Counted from the stretch's first letter, positions 1 through 9,324 are shown. The stretch is 64,000 nucleotides of DNA from Rhizobium tropici CIAT 899 (GCF_000330885.1 NC_020062.1:2019198-2083197), one strand, 5' to 3'. Translations and numbers: made by a program. Notes: generated from the sequence alone by a model not told the origin.

Positions 1-266
1 TCGAACAGGCGCTCGAAAATCATGGCGATCTGATCGCGCGGCTGCAGGGTGGCGTTGGATATGACCTCTCTCAACTGGAGAAGGACGCGTTCGTGACGTT
101 CGGTCAGATAGGCCGCGACAAGATGATCCTTGGATGGAAAGTGCCGGTAGAGCGTGGCTTTTGCAACATCGGCTTCATCGATGATGCGATCGATGCCGAC
201 GGCGCGAATACCCTCCCTATAAAAAAGAGTGCCGGCGGTGGTCAGGATATGGTCTGCTATTTTCAT
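1..266 (-). CDS. TetR-family transcriptional regulator (partial, C-terminus beyond window)
   Basis: Reading the minus strand from an ATG at 264-266 gives an N-terminal TetR helix-turn-helix of about 88 residues that runs off the window start. It shows the family pattern: a first helix with a Phe-Tyr-Arg-Glu-Gly turn, then Gly-Ile-Asp, then Val-Ala-Lys-Ala-Thr-Leu-Tyr-Arg-His-Phe-Pro-Ser-Lys. The ligand-binding domain lies outside the window. It follows the ketopantoate-reductase-like gene by 38 bp on the same strand, so it is probably the last gene of the 1-2.6 kb operon and may be its local repressor (inference). Confidence 0.85.
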   Translation of the reverse strand, partial: MKIADHILTTAGTLFYREGIRAVGIDRIIDEADVAKATLYRHFPSKDHLVAAYLTERHERVLLQLREVISNATLQPRDQIAMIFERLF

Positions 267-304
267 TATGTCGGTCCGGATGCCGTGACTGCACTATCTC
301 GGAA

Positions 305-1348
305 CTAGCCCGTCAGTTGTGCTTTCGGCCTCGAATGGGTGGGGGTGGAGAAAGACAGGTGGTTCTTGGCAAGCTCGCGCAGACTAGCGAAAGGAAGCAG
401 CGCCGTGAAGCCACCCTGTCGCGCCGCCGATCCGGCAATTTCCTGGGCGGCACGATTATAGGGCGTCGCTATCCCATGCAGACGCCCGAGAAGCACGATT
501 TCTCCGTTCAGATAGTCGACTTCGCTCGAGGCGCCGCGCGTGAAGCTCTGCCACGTCGATTGCTGACCGGGGCGAATACCGGCATTCTCGGCGATCTTCC
601 AGTGCGCTATGCTGACCGTACGTTCCGAGGGAGATGCAAATGTATAGCCCACGGCCTTGAGAACGGTCTCGGCCTCATCGACAAGGGCCGCGCTGAACGT
701 TGCTCTTTCGTCGTCCGCGCCGTCGAAAAGCTCCAGCACATTGCGCACATTGTGAAGAAGCTTCGCCGCCTTCCATCGCTTGATATCGCTTGTTGCCTCG
801 GCAATGTAATCCGACCGGCTAAGATCCGCGACGATCCTGGCCGCGGTCTCGTCCGAGCCTTGCGGATAGCGACCGATGGTGACGATCGCCACTTGCGGAT
901 CGCCCCCGACCACGACGTGGCCGACTTCCGTAAAACGAGCTGGTGTCAGGATGCTGGCGCCGTAGACATTCGGAAATAGCCGAAGAGCCGCCGCTTCCGT
1001 CGCCAGGCCATTCTGAAACGTGACGATCGGCAAGGCGGAGGCGGTCAGTCCCTCGGTATGCTCGACGGGCCGCCAGGCCCAAAAGGCGAGGGCTTCGGCA
1101 GCATCCTGCGATTTTACAGTCAGCAGGAGGATGTCTCCCTGCCTCAATGATGGCGGTTCAGTCGTGTCGAAGGCTTTGAGCCGGATTTGCCGGGTGCCGG
1201 CGGGCCGCTGGTAGACGAGGCCATGATCGACGATATGCCTGATCTGGGCGCCGCGTCCGACAAGGGCGTAGTCTGTCCCCGAAAGCTCAAACTGCGCGGC
1301 AAGGCTCGCACCGACGGCGCCCGCTCCGATGATGATGTAACGTGTCAT
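305..1348 (-). CDS. Ketopantoate reductase (PanE/ApbA)-like oxidoreductase
   Basis: This 347-residue protein begins with a Rossmann nucleotide-binding motif, Ile-Ile-Gly-Ala-Gly-Ala-Val-Gly, at about residues 5-12, as in the 2-dehydropantoate 2-reductase family. The C-terminal half is helical, as in that family. Family members reduce 2-keto acids with NADPH. This copy sits in an operon with an acyl-CoA-dehydrogenase-like gene, not with pantothenate genes, so a catabolic keto-acid or related substrate is more likely than pantothenate synthesis (inference). Its ATG overlaps the stop of the upstream gene by 4 bp (ATGA), which indicates translational coupling. Confidence 0.8.
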   Translation of the reverse strand: MTRYIIIGAGAVGASLAAQFELSGTDYALVGRGAQIRHIVDHGLVYQRPAGTRQIRLKAFDTTEPPSLRQGDILLLTVKSQDAAEALAFWAWRPVEHTEGLTASALPIVTFQNGLATEAAALRLFPNVYGASILTPARFTEVGHVVVGGDPQVAIVTIGRYPQGSDETAARIVADLSRSDYIAEATSDIKRWKAAKLLHNVRNVLELFDGADDERATFSAALVDEAETVLKAVGYTFASPSERTVSIAHWKIAENAGIRPGQQSTWQSFTRGASSEVDYLNGEIVLLGRLHGIATPYNRAAQEIAGSAARQGGFTALLPFASLRELAKNHLSFSTPTHSRPKAQLTG

Positions 1349-2589
1349 GCTCGCCGCCCGGAAACTGCATTCAGGAGCTCCCGCGCGTCTTCTGCCTGCC
1401 GGGAACTGGGGGAGACAGCTGACGTCTTTTCAACCGCGAAAAGATGAGGCGATTCCTCTGCCTTTCGGCTCCATCTGTCACATGCCGAGCGCCCTAGAAT
1501 GGAAACAGACGTGTCTTCCTGCGGCGCGTGGACGAGAACCGATTGGATGTCGCGGAAATGCCGCTCGATCCCGAGATCGCCATTGAGACCGGGATTGCCG
1601 AGCGTGCGAACGGCAAGCTGAACTGCGGCGCGTATGTTGCGGGCTGCAAGAAGGCGCGCCCTGATGAGCGCTTCAGGTTCATCCAGCGAATGGTCGAGCG
1701 CGTTGAATAGGATCTGTCTCGCACCACCCACGAGCAAGTCGATTTCACCGGCTGCGGAAATGAACCTTTCCGTTTTTGCGATCGGAACACCGAGATTGGC
1801 GGGGATGCGTTCATGACCGAAACGGATGAAAGCCTCCTGGGCAGCTTCTGCAGCTCCGAGGTATATGGCGGTCAGCGCGACGTTAGCGGCGGCATGGGCA
1901 CGATTGTCCTGCGTGCCGATGGAAACGTCGACAAGGTCGAGGACGTCTTCAAGCGGCACCTCGACATCCTTGAACTCGACGTCGTGCGAGCCGCTGGCCC
2001 GCATTCCGAGGCTCTTCCAGTTCTCGATCACCTTGATGCCGCGAAGGGTCGACGGAACGACGAAAGTGCCGACGCGCTGCGGTGTCTCATCGGTGCGCGC
2101 CCAGACGAGGAAATGGGTCAGGCCAAGCGCACCCGTCACGAAACGCTTGCGCCCTGTGATCACCCATCCACTGGCGGTGCGGCGCGCCAATGTGTCGGGA
2201 AGGCCGCCTCGGGCGGGGGAACCGAGCTCGGGCTCGACGCGGGCCGCGTTCAGCAGGATCGGGCGATCGCGCGCGTCGTCGAGCAAACGTCGATAAAGCG
2301 GCTCCGGCCATTTGCTGCCCGCCGCCTGTCCGAGATGGGTGAATATGGTCATAGCGCTAATCAGGGCGACCGAAGGATCGCCGCGACCAAGCGCGGCCAG
2401 AATGCGCCCGACATCGGCAAGACCAGCACCTTTTCCACCGAACCTTGGCGCCACGGTGCTTTCGAGCAGCCCAGCCGCATGAACGGCCTCGATGCCGGCC
2501 CAGGGGAAGGCGCCGGATTCGTCTGCCGCCGCAGCTGCGGCGGCAAGCTTGCGGGTCACATCCGTCAGATCAATGGTGTTAAAGGACAC
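1345..2589 (-). CDS. Acyl-CoA dehydrogenase-like flavoprotein
   Basis: The 414-residue protein has the acyl-CoA dehydrogenase fold: a helical N-terminus (about 1-120), a central beta domain with Trp-Val-Ile-Thr-Gly-Arg-Lys-Arg-Phe-Val-Thr-Gly near residue 145, and a C-terminal helical bundle. The central motif resembles SfnB/DszC/NtaA-partner relatives, which act as FMN/FAD oxygenases or dehydrogenases on sulfur or nitrogen compounds. An LLM monooxygenase lies 127 bp upstream on the same strand, which supports a catabolic, possibly organosulfur, role. A true fatty-acyl-CoA dehydrogenase cannot be excluded. Confidence 0.75.
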   Translation of the reverse strand: MSFNTIDLTDVTRKLAAAAAAADESGAFPWAGIEAVHAAGLLESTVAPRFGGKGAGLADVGRILAALGRGDPSVALISAMTIFTHLGQAAGSKWPEPLYRRLLDDARDRPILLNAARVEPELGSPARGGLPDTLARRTASGWVITGRKRFVTGALGLTHFLVWARTDETPQRVGTFVVPSTLRGIKVIENWKSLGMRASGSHDVEFKDVEVPLEDVLDLVDVSIGTQDNRAHAAANVALTAIYLGAAEAAQEAFIRFGHERIPANLGVPIAKTERFISAAGEIDLLVGGARQILFNALDHSLDEPEALIRARLLAARNIRAAVQLAVRTLGNPGLNGDLGIERHFRDIQSVLVHAPQEDTSVSILGRSACDRWSRKAEESPHLFAVEKTSAVSPSSRQAEDARELLNAVSGRRA

Positions 2590-2716
2590 TTTGCATCAGC
2601 CTCTTTGAAGCAGCGAGGAGCGCCATGCGCGGCGTTTGCCGCGCGATGGCCTGTCTTTGCGAACACAACCCGAATGGCGTTCGCCAATCTGTTTGTCGGT
2701 GCGTGACAATGTGGGA

Positions 2717-3817
2717 TCAGGCGACGGCTTGCTGCGGCGCCTCTCTTGCCGCCAGATCCGCCCTGACGAGCGGCAGAATATAGCGGCCATAATCGACGGC
2801 ATCGTTCAGGTTGTCATAGCCTCGGATCGAGATCAGATCTGCGCCGAGATCGACGTAATCGATAATGGAGTCCGCAATGGTTCTTGGAGAGCCGACCAGG
2901 GCCGTGGAGGCGCCACGCGCATTCGTCGCCGTCACCGTCGGATACCAGAGAGCACGATCGTGGACATCGCCGCGCGAGGCGATCTCAAGCAGGCGCTGCG
3001 AGCCGATATTCTGCGGAGAAGGCGCTGCGGGTGGCACCTTGCCAAGGCCCTTTGCGCGATTTTCCTTCAAAAGGTCGAGGGTGTGATGCGCCTTGGCCCA
3101 GGCAAGCTCGTCGGTCTCCGCAACGATCGGACGGAACGTCACCCAGATCCGCGGGCGATCCTTGCGCCCGGCGCGTGCCGCTTCGGCATGGATCCGATCG
3201 ATTTGCTGCTTGGTTTCGGCCAGCGGCTCACCCCATAGGCCGAAGATGTCGGCAAGCGCGCCGCCGATGCGATAGGCATCGTCCGACGATCCGCCGACCG
3301 ACACCGGGATGGTGCCGTTTACTGGACGCACGCGGCTGTGGAACTGCTTGAACTGATAGTAGCGGCCATCGAAGTCAAAGGGTTCACTCGACTGCCAGAC
3401 GCGCCGCAGAATGCGGATATACTCCTCCTGCCGTTCGTAGCGCTGGCGCTTGTCAAGGAAGTCACCTTCCTTGGCCTGCTCCTCATCGCTTCCGCCGGCA
3501 ATGAAGTGAACCACCACGCGCCCGCCGCTCAGCTGATCGAGCGTCGCGAGCGATTTTGCCGCGACTGTCGGATAGATCGTGTTCGGACGAAGGGCGATGA
3601 TGATCTTGATATTCTTCGTATGCGCCGCAACCGTTGCGCCGATGGTAAAGGGGTCGAAGGAGGCGCTGTCGTAGGGAATAAGGGTATAGTTGAAGCCATA
3701 ATCATCGAGCGAACGTGCATAGCGCTCTAGGAATTGCGGGTCGAGCGCGGGGTTTTCCAGAGGATTGAGCTCGGTCGAGGCATTCGGAAAGGTGACGCTG
3801 ATGAATTCGGTCGGCAT
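2717..3817 (-). CDS. LLM-class flavin-dependent monooxygenase (SsuD-like)
   Basis: This 366-residue protein belongs to the luciferase-like monooxygenase class. Visible marks are an early Asp-Tyr-Gly-Phe-Asn segment, a strand with Ile-Ile-Ala-Leu-Arg-Pro and the Leu-Asp-Gln-Leu-Ser-Gly-Gly-Arg motif near residue 97. An Arg-Tyr-Glu-Arg-Gln-Glu-Glu-Tyr helix follows at about 125. SsuD relatives use FMNH2 and oxygen to cleave alkanesulfonates to aldehyde and sulfite. The length matches SsuD (about 380). No flavin reductase or ABC transporter gene is adjacent, so the substrate is open. It heads the minus-strand block LLM, acyl-CoA-dehydrogenase-like, KPR-like, TetR. Confidence 0.8.
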   Translation of the reverse strand: MPTEFISVTFPNASTELNPLENPALDPQFLERYARSLDDYGFNYTLIPYDSASFDPFTIGATVAAHTKNIKIIIALRPNTIYPTVAAKSLATLDQLSGGRVVVHFIAGGSDEEQAKEGDFLDKRQRYERQEEYIRILRRVWQSSEPFDFDGRYYQFKQFHSRVRPVNGTIPVSVGGSSDDAYRIGGALADIFGLWGEPLAETKQQIDRIHAEAARAGRKDRPRIWVTFRPIVAETDELAWAKAHHTLDLLKENRAKGLGKVPPAAPSPQNIGSQRLLEIASRGDVHDRALWYPTVTATNARGASTALVGSPRTIADSIIDYVDLGADLISIRGYDNLNDAVDYGRYILPLVRADLAAREAPQQAVA

Positions 3818-3959
3818 ATCGATGTCCTATGGTTTCCTTCATCGGATTTGGACAGAATGCTAGCGTGACCCCCCGGCCTCAGAAAGACAGGTCGTTCTTT
3901 TTCTACTAAATTTATAGAATATTCGTGCTTAGGATGTCTTCAATCCTGAAGGCACAGTT

Positions 3960-4964
3960 CTATTCGACCCAATTCGTCATCCAATAGGTGAGTGCGGAGA
4001 TAGCAGCCGCAGCCGGAAGCGTTATTACCCATGCGATGACAATATTGCCCGCCAATCCCCAGCGAACTGCGGAGACGCGCCGGGCGGCACCGACGCCGAT
4101 GATAGCGCCCGTGATCGTATGGGTCGTCGAGACCGGGATGCCGAGCCATGTGGCGGCAAACAGTGTCAAAGCACCGCCGGTCTCGGCACAGAAACCCTGC
4201 ATTGGATTGAGCCTAGTAATCTTCGAACCCATCGTATGCACGATCCGCCAGCCGCCAAACAGTGTCCCGAGCGCCATCGCGGACTGGCAGGACAATACAA
4301 CCCAGAGGGGGACATGGAATTCCGCTCCGGTATGGCCCTGGGAATAGAGCAGAACGGCGATGATCCCCATCGTCTTCTGAGCGTCGTTTCCGCCATGACC
4401 AAGGGAATAGAGGGAGGCAGAGACAAATTGCAGTACACGGAAGGTGCTGTCGACGGCGAAGGGCGTCTGGCGAATGAATATCCAAGTCACGCACAGCACG
4501 AGGAAAAGCGCGAGAACGAAGCCCAGTAGCGGAGACATGACGATGGCGCCGGCCGTCTTCAGCAAGCCCGACCAGACAATGGCACCGATGCCGATTTTAG
4601 CCAGGCCGGCGCCGACGAGACCACCGACCAGTGCATGCGACGAACTTGATGGAATGCCGAACACCCAGGTCACGATGTTCCAGACGATCGCCCCCATCAG
4701 GGCAGCGAAGATGACCTGTGGCGTGACGATATTGGGATCGATGATGCCGGTGCCGAGGGTTTCGGCAACGTGGAGCCCGAAGAACAGGAAGGCGATAAAA
4801 TTGAAGAATGCAGCCCATAGCACGGCATATTGCGGTCGCAGGACCCGGGTCGAGACGATGGTCGCAATGGAATTGGCGGCATCGTGCAGCCCGTTCAAAA
4901 AGTCGAAGAACAAGGCCACCGCGATGAGACCCGCCAGCAGCGGAAAAGCGAGGGTGGCCTCCAT
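3960..4964 (-). CDS. pit: Low-affinity inorganic phosphate transporter, Pit family
   Basis: The 334-residue integral membrane protein carries both Pit signature regions: Asp-Phe-Leu-Asn-Gly-Leu-His-Asp-Ala-Ala-Asn near the N-terminus, and Gly-His-Gly-Gly-Asn-Asp-Ala-Gln-Lys-Thr-Met-Gly around residue 190. Hydrophobic segments alternate through the whole chain. Pit imports metal-phosphate by proton symport. Its ATG overlaps the stop of the DUF47 gene (ATGA), the orfA-pit arrangement known from Sinorhizobium meliloti. Confidence 0.93.
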   Translation of the reverse strand: MEATLAFPLLAGLIAVALFFDFLNGLHDAANSIATIVSTRVLRPQYAVLWAAFFNFIAFLFFGLHVAETLGTGIIDPNIVTPQVIFAALMGAIVWNIVTWVFGIPSSSSHALVGGLVGAGLAKIGIGAIVWSGLLKTAGAIVMSPLLGFVLALFLVLCVTWIFIRQTPFAVDSTFRVLQFVSASLYSLGHGGNDAQKTMGIIAVLLYSQGHTGAEFHVPLWVVLSCQSAMALGTLFGGWRIVHTMGSKITRLNPMQGFCAETGGALTLFAATWLGIPVSTTHTITGAIIGVGAARRVSAVRWGLAGNIVIAWVITLPAAAAISALTYWMTNWVE

Positions 4965-5602
4965 CAGACGTTCTCGATCACAATGCCGCTGATTTCATTG
5001 GCGACATCTTCGAACCGGTCGACGACCTTCTCCAGCTCGCCATAAATCTCGCTGCCGATGATGTAGGCCATCGGGTTCGTTGCGCCATGGCGGCGAAAGA
5101 GATCCTTCAGCCCTTGCTCATGGAGTTCATCGGAACGCTCTTCGACACCAACGATTTCTTCCGTGAGCGCGCTGAGGCGGGAGGAATTGGCACTCATACG
5201 ATCGAGAAGAGGAATCGCATCAGCCACCAGTTTTGCCGCCTGAACGATCGCGCCGCCCATTTCCTGCATGCCGGGATCGAAGCTATCCTGCTCGAACAGG
5301 CGGATTGTCTTGACCGTCTTGTGCATCATGTCGATCGCATCGTCCATCGACATGATGAGATCCTTGATATCGCCACGGTCAAAAGGCGTGATGAAGCTGC
5401 GCCGTACCGCAAGCAAAACTTCGCGCGTGATGTCATCGGCCTCGTTCTCAAGTTCGACGATGCGTTTGCAGTGCCGCTCGGTGTCTTTGCCGCTCAGCAG
5501 TTCGTTCAGGGCTTCTGCGGCGCTGACGATTGTACGGGAATGCCGGCCGAACAGATCGAAAAAGCGATCTTCACGAGGCATCAATTTACGGAACCAATTC
5601 AC
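4964..5602 (-). CDS. DUF47/PhoU-like Pit accessory protein
   Basis: A 212-residue helical protein of the DUF47 family, the partner of Pit transporters. It has the characteristic Leu-Glu-Asn-Glu-Ala-Asp-Asp-Ile and Met-Asp-Asp-Ala-Ile-Asp-Met-Met acidic helices, which resemble the metal-binding helices of PhoU. It is thought to modulate transport by Pit. The start is a GTG at 5600-5602 with a GGAG ribosome-binding site about 8 nt upstream. It is the first gene of a two-gene operon with pit, with a Pho box 22 bp before the start codon. Confidence 0.88.
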   Translation of the reverse strand: MNWFRKLMPREDRFFDLFGRHSRTIVSAAEALNELLSGKDTERHCKRIVELENEADDITREVLLAVRRSFITPFDRGDIKDLIMSMDDAIDMMHKTVKTIRLFEQDSFDPGMQEMGGAIVQAAKLVADAIPLLDRMSANSSRLSALTEEIVGVEERSDELHEQGLKDLFRRHGATNPMAYIIGSEIYGELEKVVDRFEDVANEISGIVIENV

Positions 5603-5623
5603 TCTCGGCGCTCCGAACGTGTG

Positions 5624-5641
5624 TTGTCATAAATCCGTCAT
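5624..5641. promoter_or_regulatory. Pho box (PhoB binding site) before DUF47-pit
   Basis: Two direct 7-mers, TTGTCAT and CCGTCAT, are separated by AAAT, which matches the 18-bp PhoB box pattern. The box ends only 22 bp from the GTG of the DUF47 gene and reads toward the ku side. Such a downstream position fits repression better than activation. In S. meliloti PhoB represses orfA-pit when phosphate is low (established knowledge, from memory). Confidence 0.7.
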
Positions 5642-5802
5642 AAATGATGGAGGCCACCATGAAAAGCCAAAGTGCCCGCGAAACCACGGTCTTCGACAGT
5701 CTCGCAAGAGTTGGGATGCCGATAGAGGTGCTACACCGTATAGAGCGGGTCAAAAATCGCCATCCGCTTCTGTCGGCTTCTCCAACAAAACAAGGACAAC
5801 AG

Positions 5803-5827
5803 GGAACAATGACCGCCAGGCCCCGTT
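5803..5827 (+). promoter_or_regulatory. EcfG/RpoE2-type general stress promoter of ku-ligD
   Basis: GGAAC at 5803-5807, a 17-nt spacer and GTT at 5825-5827 match the alphaproteobacterial general-stress sigma consensus. The -10 lies 30 bp before the ku start codon. Confidence 0.65.
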
Positions 5828-5857
5828 TGTTTCCTGTCGTCGACATGGAGTCCGCTG

Positions 5858-6745
5858 ATGAGTGCGCGTGCGCAATGGAAAGGATATCTGAAGTTCGGGG
5901 AGGTCGGCTGCGCTGTTGCGCTCTATACGGCAGTTTCCACGTCCGAGCGGATTTCCTTTCACACGCTGAACCGCGCAACCGGCAATCGCGTCCGACGGGA
6001 ATTCATAGATGCCGCGAGCGGAAAACCGGTGTCGCGCGAGGATCAGGTCAAAGGCTACGAACTCAACAAGGACGATTACATCGTTCTTGAGCCTGAGGAA
6101 ATCGCTGCGGCGGTGCCGGAAAGCGACAAGGTCTTGCAGATAAAGGCCTTCATGGCATGCGACGACATTGATGACGTCTATTTCGACCGTCCGTATTATC
6201 TTGCCCCTTCCACTCCGGCGAGCGAAGAGGCATTCGCATTGATCCGCGACGGAATGCGCAAGAAGCAGGTCGCTGCCATTGCCCAAACCGTTCTGTTTCG
6301 CCGCCTGCGAACCGTCATGATCCGTGCCCACGGCAAAGGGCTGATCGCGACGGTATTGAATTTCGACTACGAGGTTCGCTCGGCAAAAGAAGCGTTCGAG
6401 GATGTGCCCGATATGAAAATCAAGGGCGAAATGCTCGATCTCGCCAAGCACATCATCGCCACCAAGAAAGGCAAATTCGACCCGAGCGAATTCGACGATC
6501 GCTATGAGGCAGCGCTTGGGGAGCTCGTAAAGGCCAAGATCGAGGGCAAGAAGATTCCGCAACGCAAGCCGGCAAAGGTCGCCAAGGTGACCGATCTCAT
6601 GGAGGCTCTACGCCAGAGTGCCGGCATGAGTGGCCAAGGTAAGGCAAGCGCAAAGGAACCCGCCAGGAAATCGGGCGCCGCCGCCGGCAAAGCGGCAAAA
6701 TCGCGAACGAAGTCTTCTTCGCGGCCGCAACGCAAGGCGAGCTGA
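5858..6745 (+). CDS. ku: Non-homologous end-joining protein Ku
   Basis: This 295-residue bacterial Ku starts with the conserved Trp-Lys-Gly-Tyr-Leu-Lys-Phe-Gly segment. It continues with the core beta-barrel motifs Phe-His-Thr-Leu-Asn-Arg, Val-Lys-Gly-Tyr-Glu and Tyr-Tyr-Leu-Ala-Pro. The C-terminal 50 residues are a Lys/Ala/Ser-rich basic tail, as in Ku proteins that bind DNA and recruit LigD. Ku binds double-strand ends as a ring-shaped homodimer. A GGAG site precedes the ATG by 6 nt. ligD follows after 2 bp, so the two are co-transcribed from the stress promoter at 5803-5827. Confidence 0.95.
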   Translation: MSARAQWKGYLKFGEVGCAVALYTAVSTSERISFHTLNRATGNRVRREFIDAASGKPVSREDQVKGYELNKDDYIVLEPEEIAAAVPESDKVLQIKAFMACDDIDDVYFDRPYYLAPSTPASEEAFALIRDGMRKKQVAAIAQTVLFRRLRTVMIRAHGKGLIATVLNFDYEVRSAKEAFEDVPDMKIKGEMLDLAKHIIATKKGKFDPSEFDDRYEAALGELVKAKIEGKKIPQRKPAKVAKVTDLMEALRQSAGMSGQGKASAKEPARKSGAAAGKAAKSRTKSSSRPQRKAS

Positions 6746-6747
6746 CG

Positions 6748-9324
6748 ATGGCATTGGAGACCTACAACCGCAAACGCGACTTCAGCAGGACAACCGAGCC
6801 GAGAGGACGAGCCGGCAAGAAAAAGATCGCAATATCCGGCAACAGCTACGTCATCCAGAAGCATGACGCGCGCCGGCTCCACTATGATTTTCGCCTCGAA
6901 TTGGACGGAGTTTTGAAGAGCTGGGCCGTGACCAAAGGGCCGAGCCTGATAGTCGGAGAAAAACGGCTCGCGGTGCAGACCGAAGATCACCCACTGGAGT
7001 ATGGTGATTTCGAAGGCACGATCCCCAAGGGCGAATATGGCGGCGGGACCGTCATCGTCTGGGACAAGGGCTCTTGGACGCCGCTTGGCGACCCCCATAA
7101 GGGCCTTGCAAAGGGACATCTCGAATTCGAGCTCCACGGAAAGAAACTCGGCGGCCGGTGGCATCTGATCCGCATGGCGGGAAAGCCACGCGAGAAGCGG
7201 GAAAACTGGCTGCTGATCAAAGGCGAAGACGAGGCGGCCCGCCCGGAAGGCGCTGCCGATATTCTCGAGGAACGACCGGAATCGGCAAAAACGGGGCGTA
7301 TTATAGACGAAGTCGAGAACGAAAAGCCGGGCTGGTCTTCGAAGAGCGGGAAGATCCGTCGCAGGACCAGCCGAAAGAAGGATGATGACGCCAAGGAGGA
7401 AGCCGACAAAGCCGAAACGCAAACGGATGCAACGCCCGTTGATCCCTCATCTTTGAAGGGTGCCCTCAAGGCTCCTCTGCCGTCCTTCGTCGAACCTGCT
7501 TTGGCGACATTGGTATCCAAACCACCTTCGGGCTCCCGGTGGCTTCACGAAATCAAATTCGATGGCTATCGGCTCGAGGTCCGCATCGAGGCAGGCCGCA
7601 TCAAGCTGCTGACACGCAGCGGCCTCGACTGGAGCCAGAAATTCGGCAAGGAGATTGTCAGCGCCTTCCGGGATCTCCCCGTCGGCACCGCAATCATCGA
7701 CGGCGAGCTGGTCGTTGAGCCGGCGGCCGGCGCTTCCGATTTCTCTGCCCTGCAGGCGGATCTCAGCGAAGGCCGTAGCGACCGCTTCGTCTTCTATGCT
7801 TTCGATCTCCTCTATCTGGACGGATACGACCTGAAGGCCTCGCCTCTGATCGGCCGCAAGGAATTGCTGCGGAAGATCATCCCATCCGAAACCGGGATCC
7901 TTCGCTTCAGCAGTCATTTCGATGAAAATGGCGACCTGCTGTTGTCGCATGCCTGCAGGTTGAGCCTGGAAGGGATCGTATCGAAGATTGCCAACGATCC
8001 ATATCGCCCCGGCCGCGGCAAGTCATGGGTGAAATCAAAATGTTCGTCTCGGCAGGAATTCGTGATCGGCGGCTGGGTCCCATCGACAACGTCACGAAAG
8101 GCGATCGGCTCGCTGGTGCTCGGCGTCTATCAAGACGGCAAGCTCGAACATGTCGGCCGCGTCGGTACGGGATACACGCACACTGTCGCCGAGCAGCTCT
8201 TCAAAAGGCTAACCCGCCTGCAAGTGAAGGAAAATCCTTTCGCAACCAAGCTCACCGCGGAAGAGCATCGCGGTGTCCGCTTCGTGCAGCCCGAACTGGT
8301 TGCGGAAGTCGAATTTCGCGCCTGGACGGCGGACGGCCATTTGCGCCACGCCTCCTTCCGCGGATTGCGAGAAGACAAGAACCCGCTCGAAATCGTTCGC
8401 GAAACACCGAAATCCACGAGGGAGTCCTCAGCTGAGAAGCCGGCGCGCAGCAGCGTATCCTTGACCCACGGCGATCGCCTCTATTGGCCTGACGAAGGTG
8501 TTACGAAGGCGGGGCTTGCGGATTATTATGCCGAGGTCTGGCGTTATATGGGGCCTTTCGTCGTCGGCCGGCCGCTCGCGCTGGTACGCTGTCCCAACGG
8601 GATTGCCGGTCAGCATTTTTTCCAGAAGCATGCCTGGAAGGGCATGAACCGGAACATCGCCTTGGCGAAAGATCCGCAAGACGAAGAGCCCTATGTCAGC
8701 ATCGACGACCTGAATGGCCTGATCGGCCTCGTGCAGGCAGCAGTCCTCGAAATCCATCCCTGGGGATCGATGATCGGCAACTGGGAAAAGCCCGACATGA
8801 TCATCATGGACCTCGATCCGGGCCCAGACGTCGCCTGGAGCAAAGTCATCGCCGCCGCGGAAGAAACGGCAGAACGGCTGAGGCAAACAGGGCTCGTTCC
8901 TTTCGTGAAAACTTCGGGCGGAAAAGGGCTGCACATTGTCTGCCCGCTGGTTGCCAGGGCCGAATGGCCAGCGGTCAAGGCCTTTACCAAGGGTATCGCC
9001 GACGCCATGGCCGCCGACAGCCCCGATCGTTATGTTTCCACCATCACCAAGTCGAAACGCCGCGGCAAGATCCTGATCGATTATCTGAGAAATCAACGCG
9101 GCTCGACTGCCGTCGCGCCCTACTCCACCCGCGCCCGGCCGGGCGCCGCCGTCTCGATGCCTTTATTATGGGAGGAGCTGAGCCCGGCAATAGGGCCGGA
9201 CTATTTTACCGTGCTCAATGTGCCGACGCGGCTTGCCGCGCTCCATTCGGATCCCTGGGCCGACTTCCGGAAAGCCGCCGAACCGTTGCCCCAGCCCGCC
9301 GCGAAGGCCAAGCGTAAGTTATAA
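6748..9324 (+). CDS. ligD: ATP-dependent DNA ligase D (PE-ligase-polymerase)
   Basis: The 858-residue protein has the three LigD modules in the order phosphoesterase, ligase, polymerase, as in Pseudomonas and unlike mycobacteria. The 3'-phosphoesterase motif His-Asp-Ala-Arg-Arg-Leu-His-Tyr-Asp-Phe-Arg is near residue 40. The ligase nucleotidyl motif Lys-Phe-Asp-Gly-Tyr-Arg has its Lys at about residue 270. The primase-type polymerase shows Asp-Leu-Asp at about 688-690 and Ser-Gly-Gly-Lys-Gly-Leu-His after it. It processes and seals Ku-bound ends. A Lys/Asp/Glu-rich linker (about 190-225) joins the first two modules. Confidence 0.96.
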   Translation: MALETYNRKRDFSRTTEPRGRAGKKKIAISGNSYVIQKHDARRLHYDFRLELDGVLKSWAVTKGPSLIVGEKRLAVQTEDHPLEYGDFEGTIPKGEYGGGTVIVWDKGSWTPLGDPHKGLAKGHLEFELHGKKLGGRWHLIRMAGKPREKRENWLLIKGEDEAARPEGAADILEERPESAKTGRIIDEVENEKPGWSSKSGKIRRRTSRKKDDDAKEEADKAETQTDATPVDPSSLKGALKAPLPSFVEPALATLVSKPPSGSRWLHEIKFDGYRLEVRIEAGRIKLLTRSGLDWSQKFGKEIVSAFRDLPVGTAIIDGELVVEPAAGASDFSALQADLSEGRSDRFVFYAFDLLYLDGYDLKASPLIGRKELLRKIIPSETGILRFSSHFDENGDLLLSHACRLSLEGIVSKIANDPYRPGRGKSWVKSKCSSRQEFVIGGWVPSTTSRKAIGSLVLGVYQDGKLEHVGRVGTGYTHTVAEQLFKRLTRLQVKENPFATKLTAEEHRGVRFVQPELVAEVEFRAWTADGHLRHASFRGLREDKNPLEIVRETPKSTRESSAEKPARSSVSLTHGDRLYWPDEGVTKAGLADYYAEVWRYMGPFVVGRPLALVRCPNGIAGQHFFQKHAWKGMNRNIALAKDPQDEEPYVSIDDLNGLIGLVQAAVLEIHPWGSMIGNWEKPDMIIMDLDPGPDVAWSKVIAAAEETAERLRQTGLVPFVKTSGGKGLHIVCPLVARAEWPAVKAFTKGIADAMAADSPDRYVSTITKSKRRGKILIDYLRNQRGSTAVAPYSTRARPGAAVSMPLLWEELSPAIGPDYFTVLNVPTRLAALHSDPWADFRKAAEPLPQPAAKAKRKL

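Noticed and set aside
93..308. 71-codon plus-strand frame
   Set aside because: It is antisense to the TetR gene, whose minus-strand HTH is clear.
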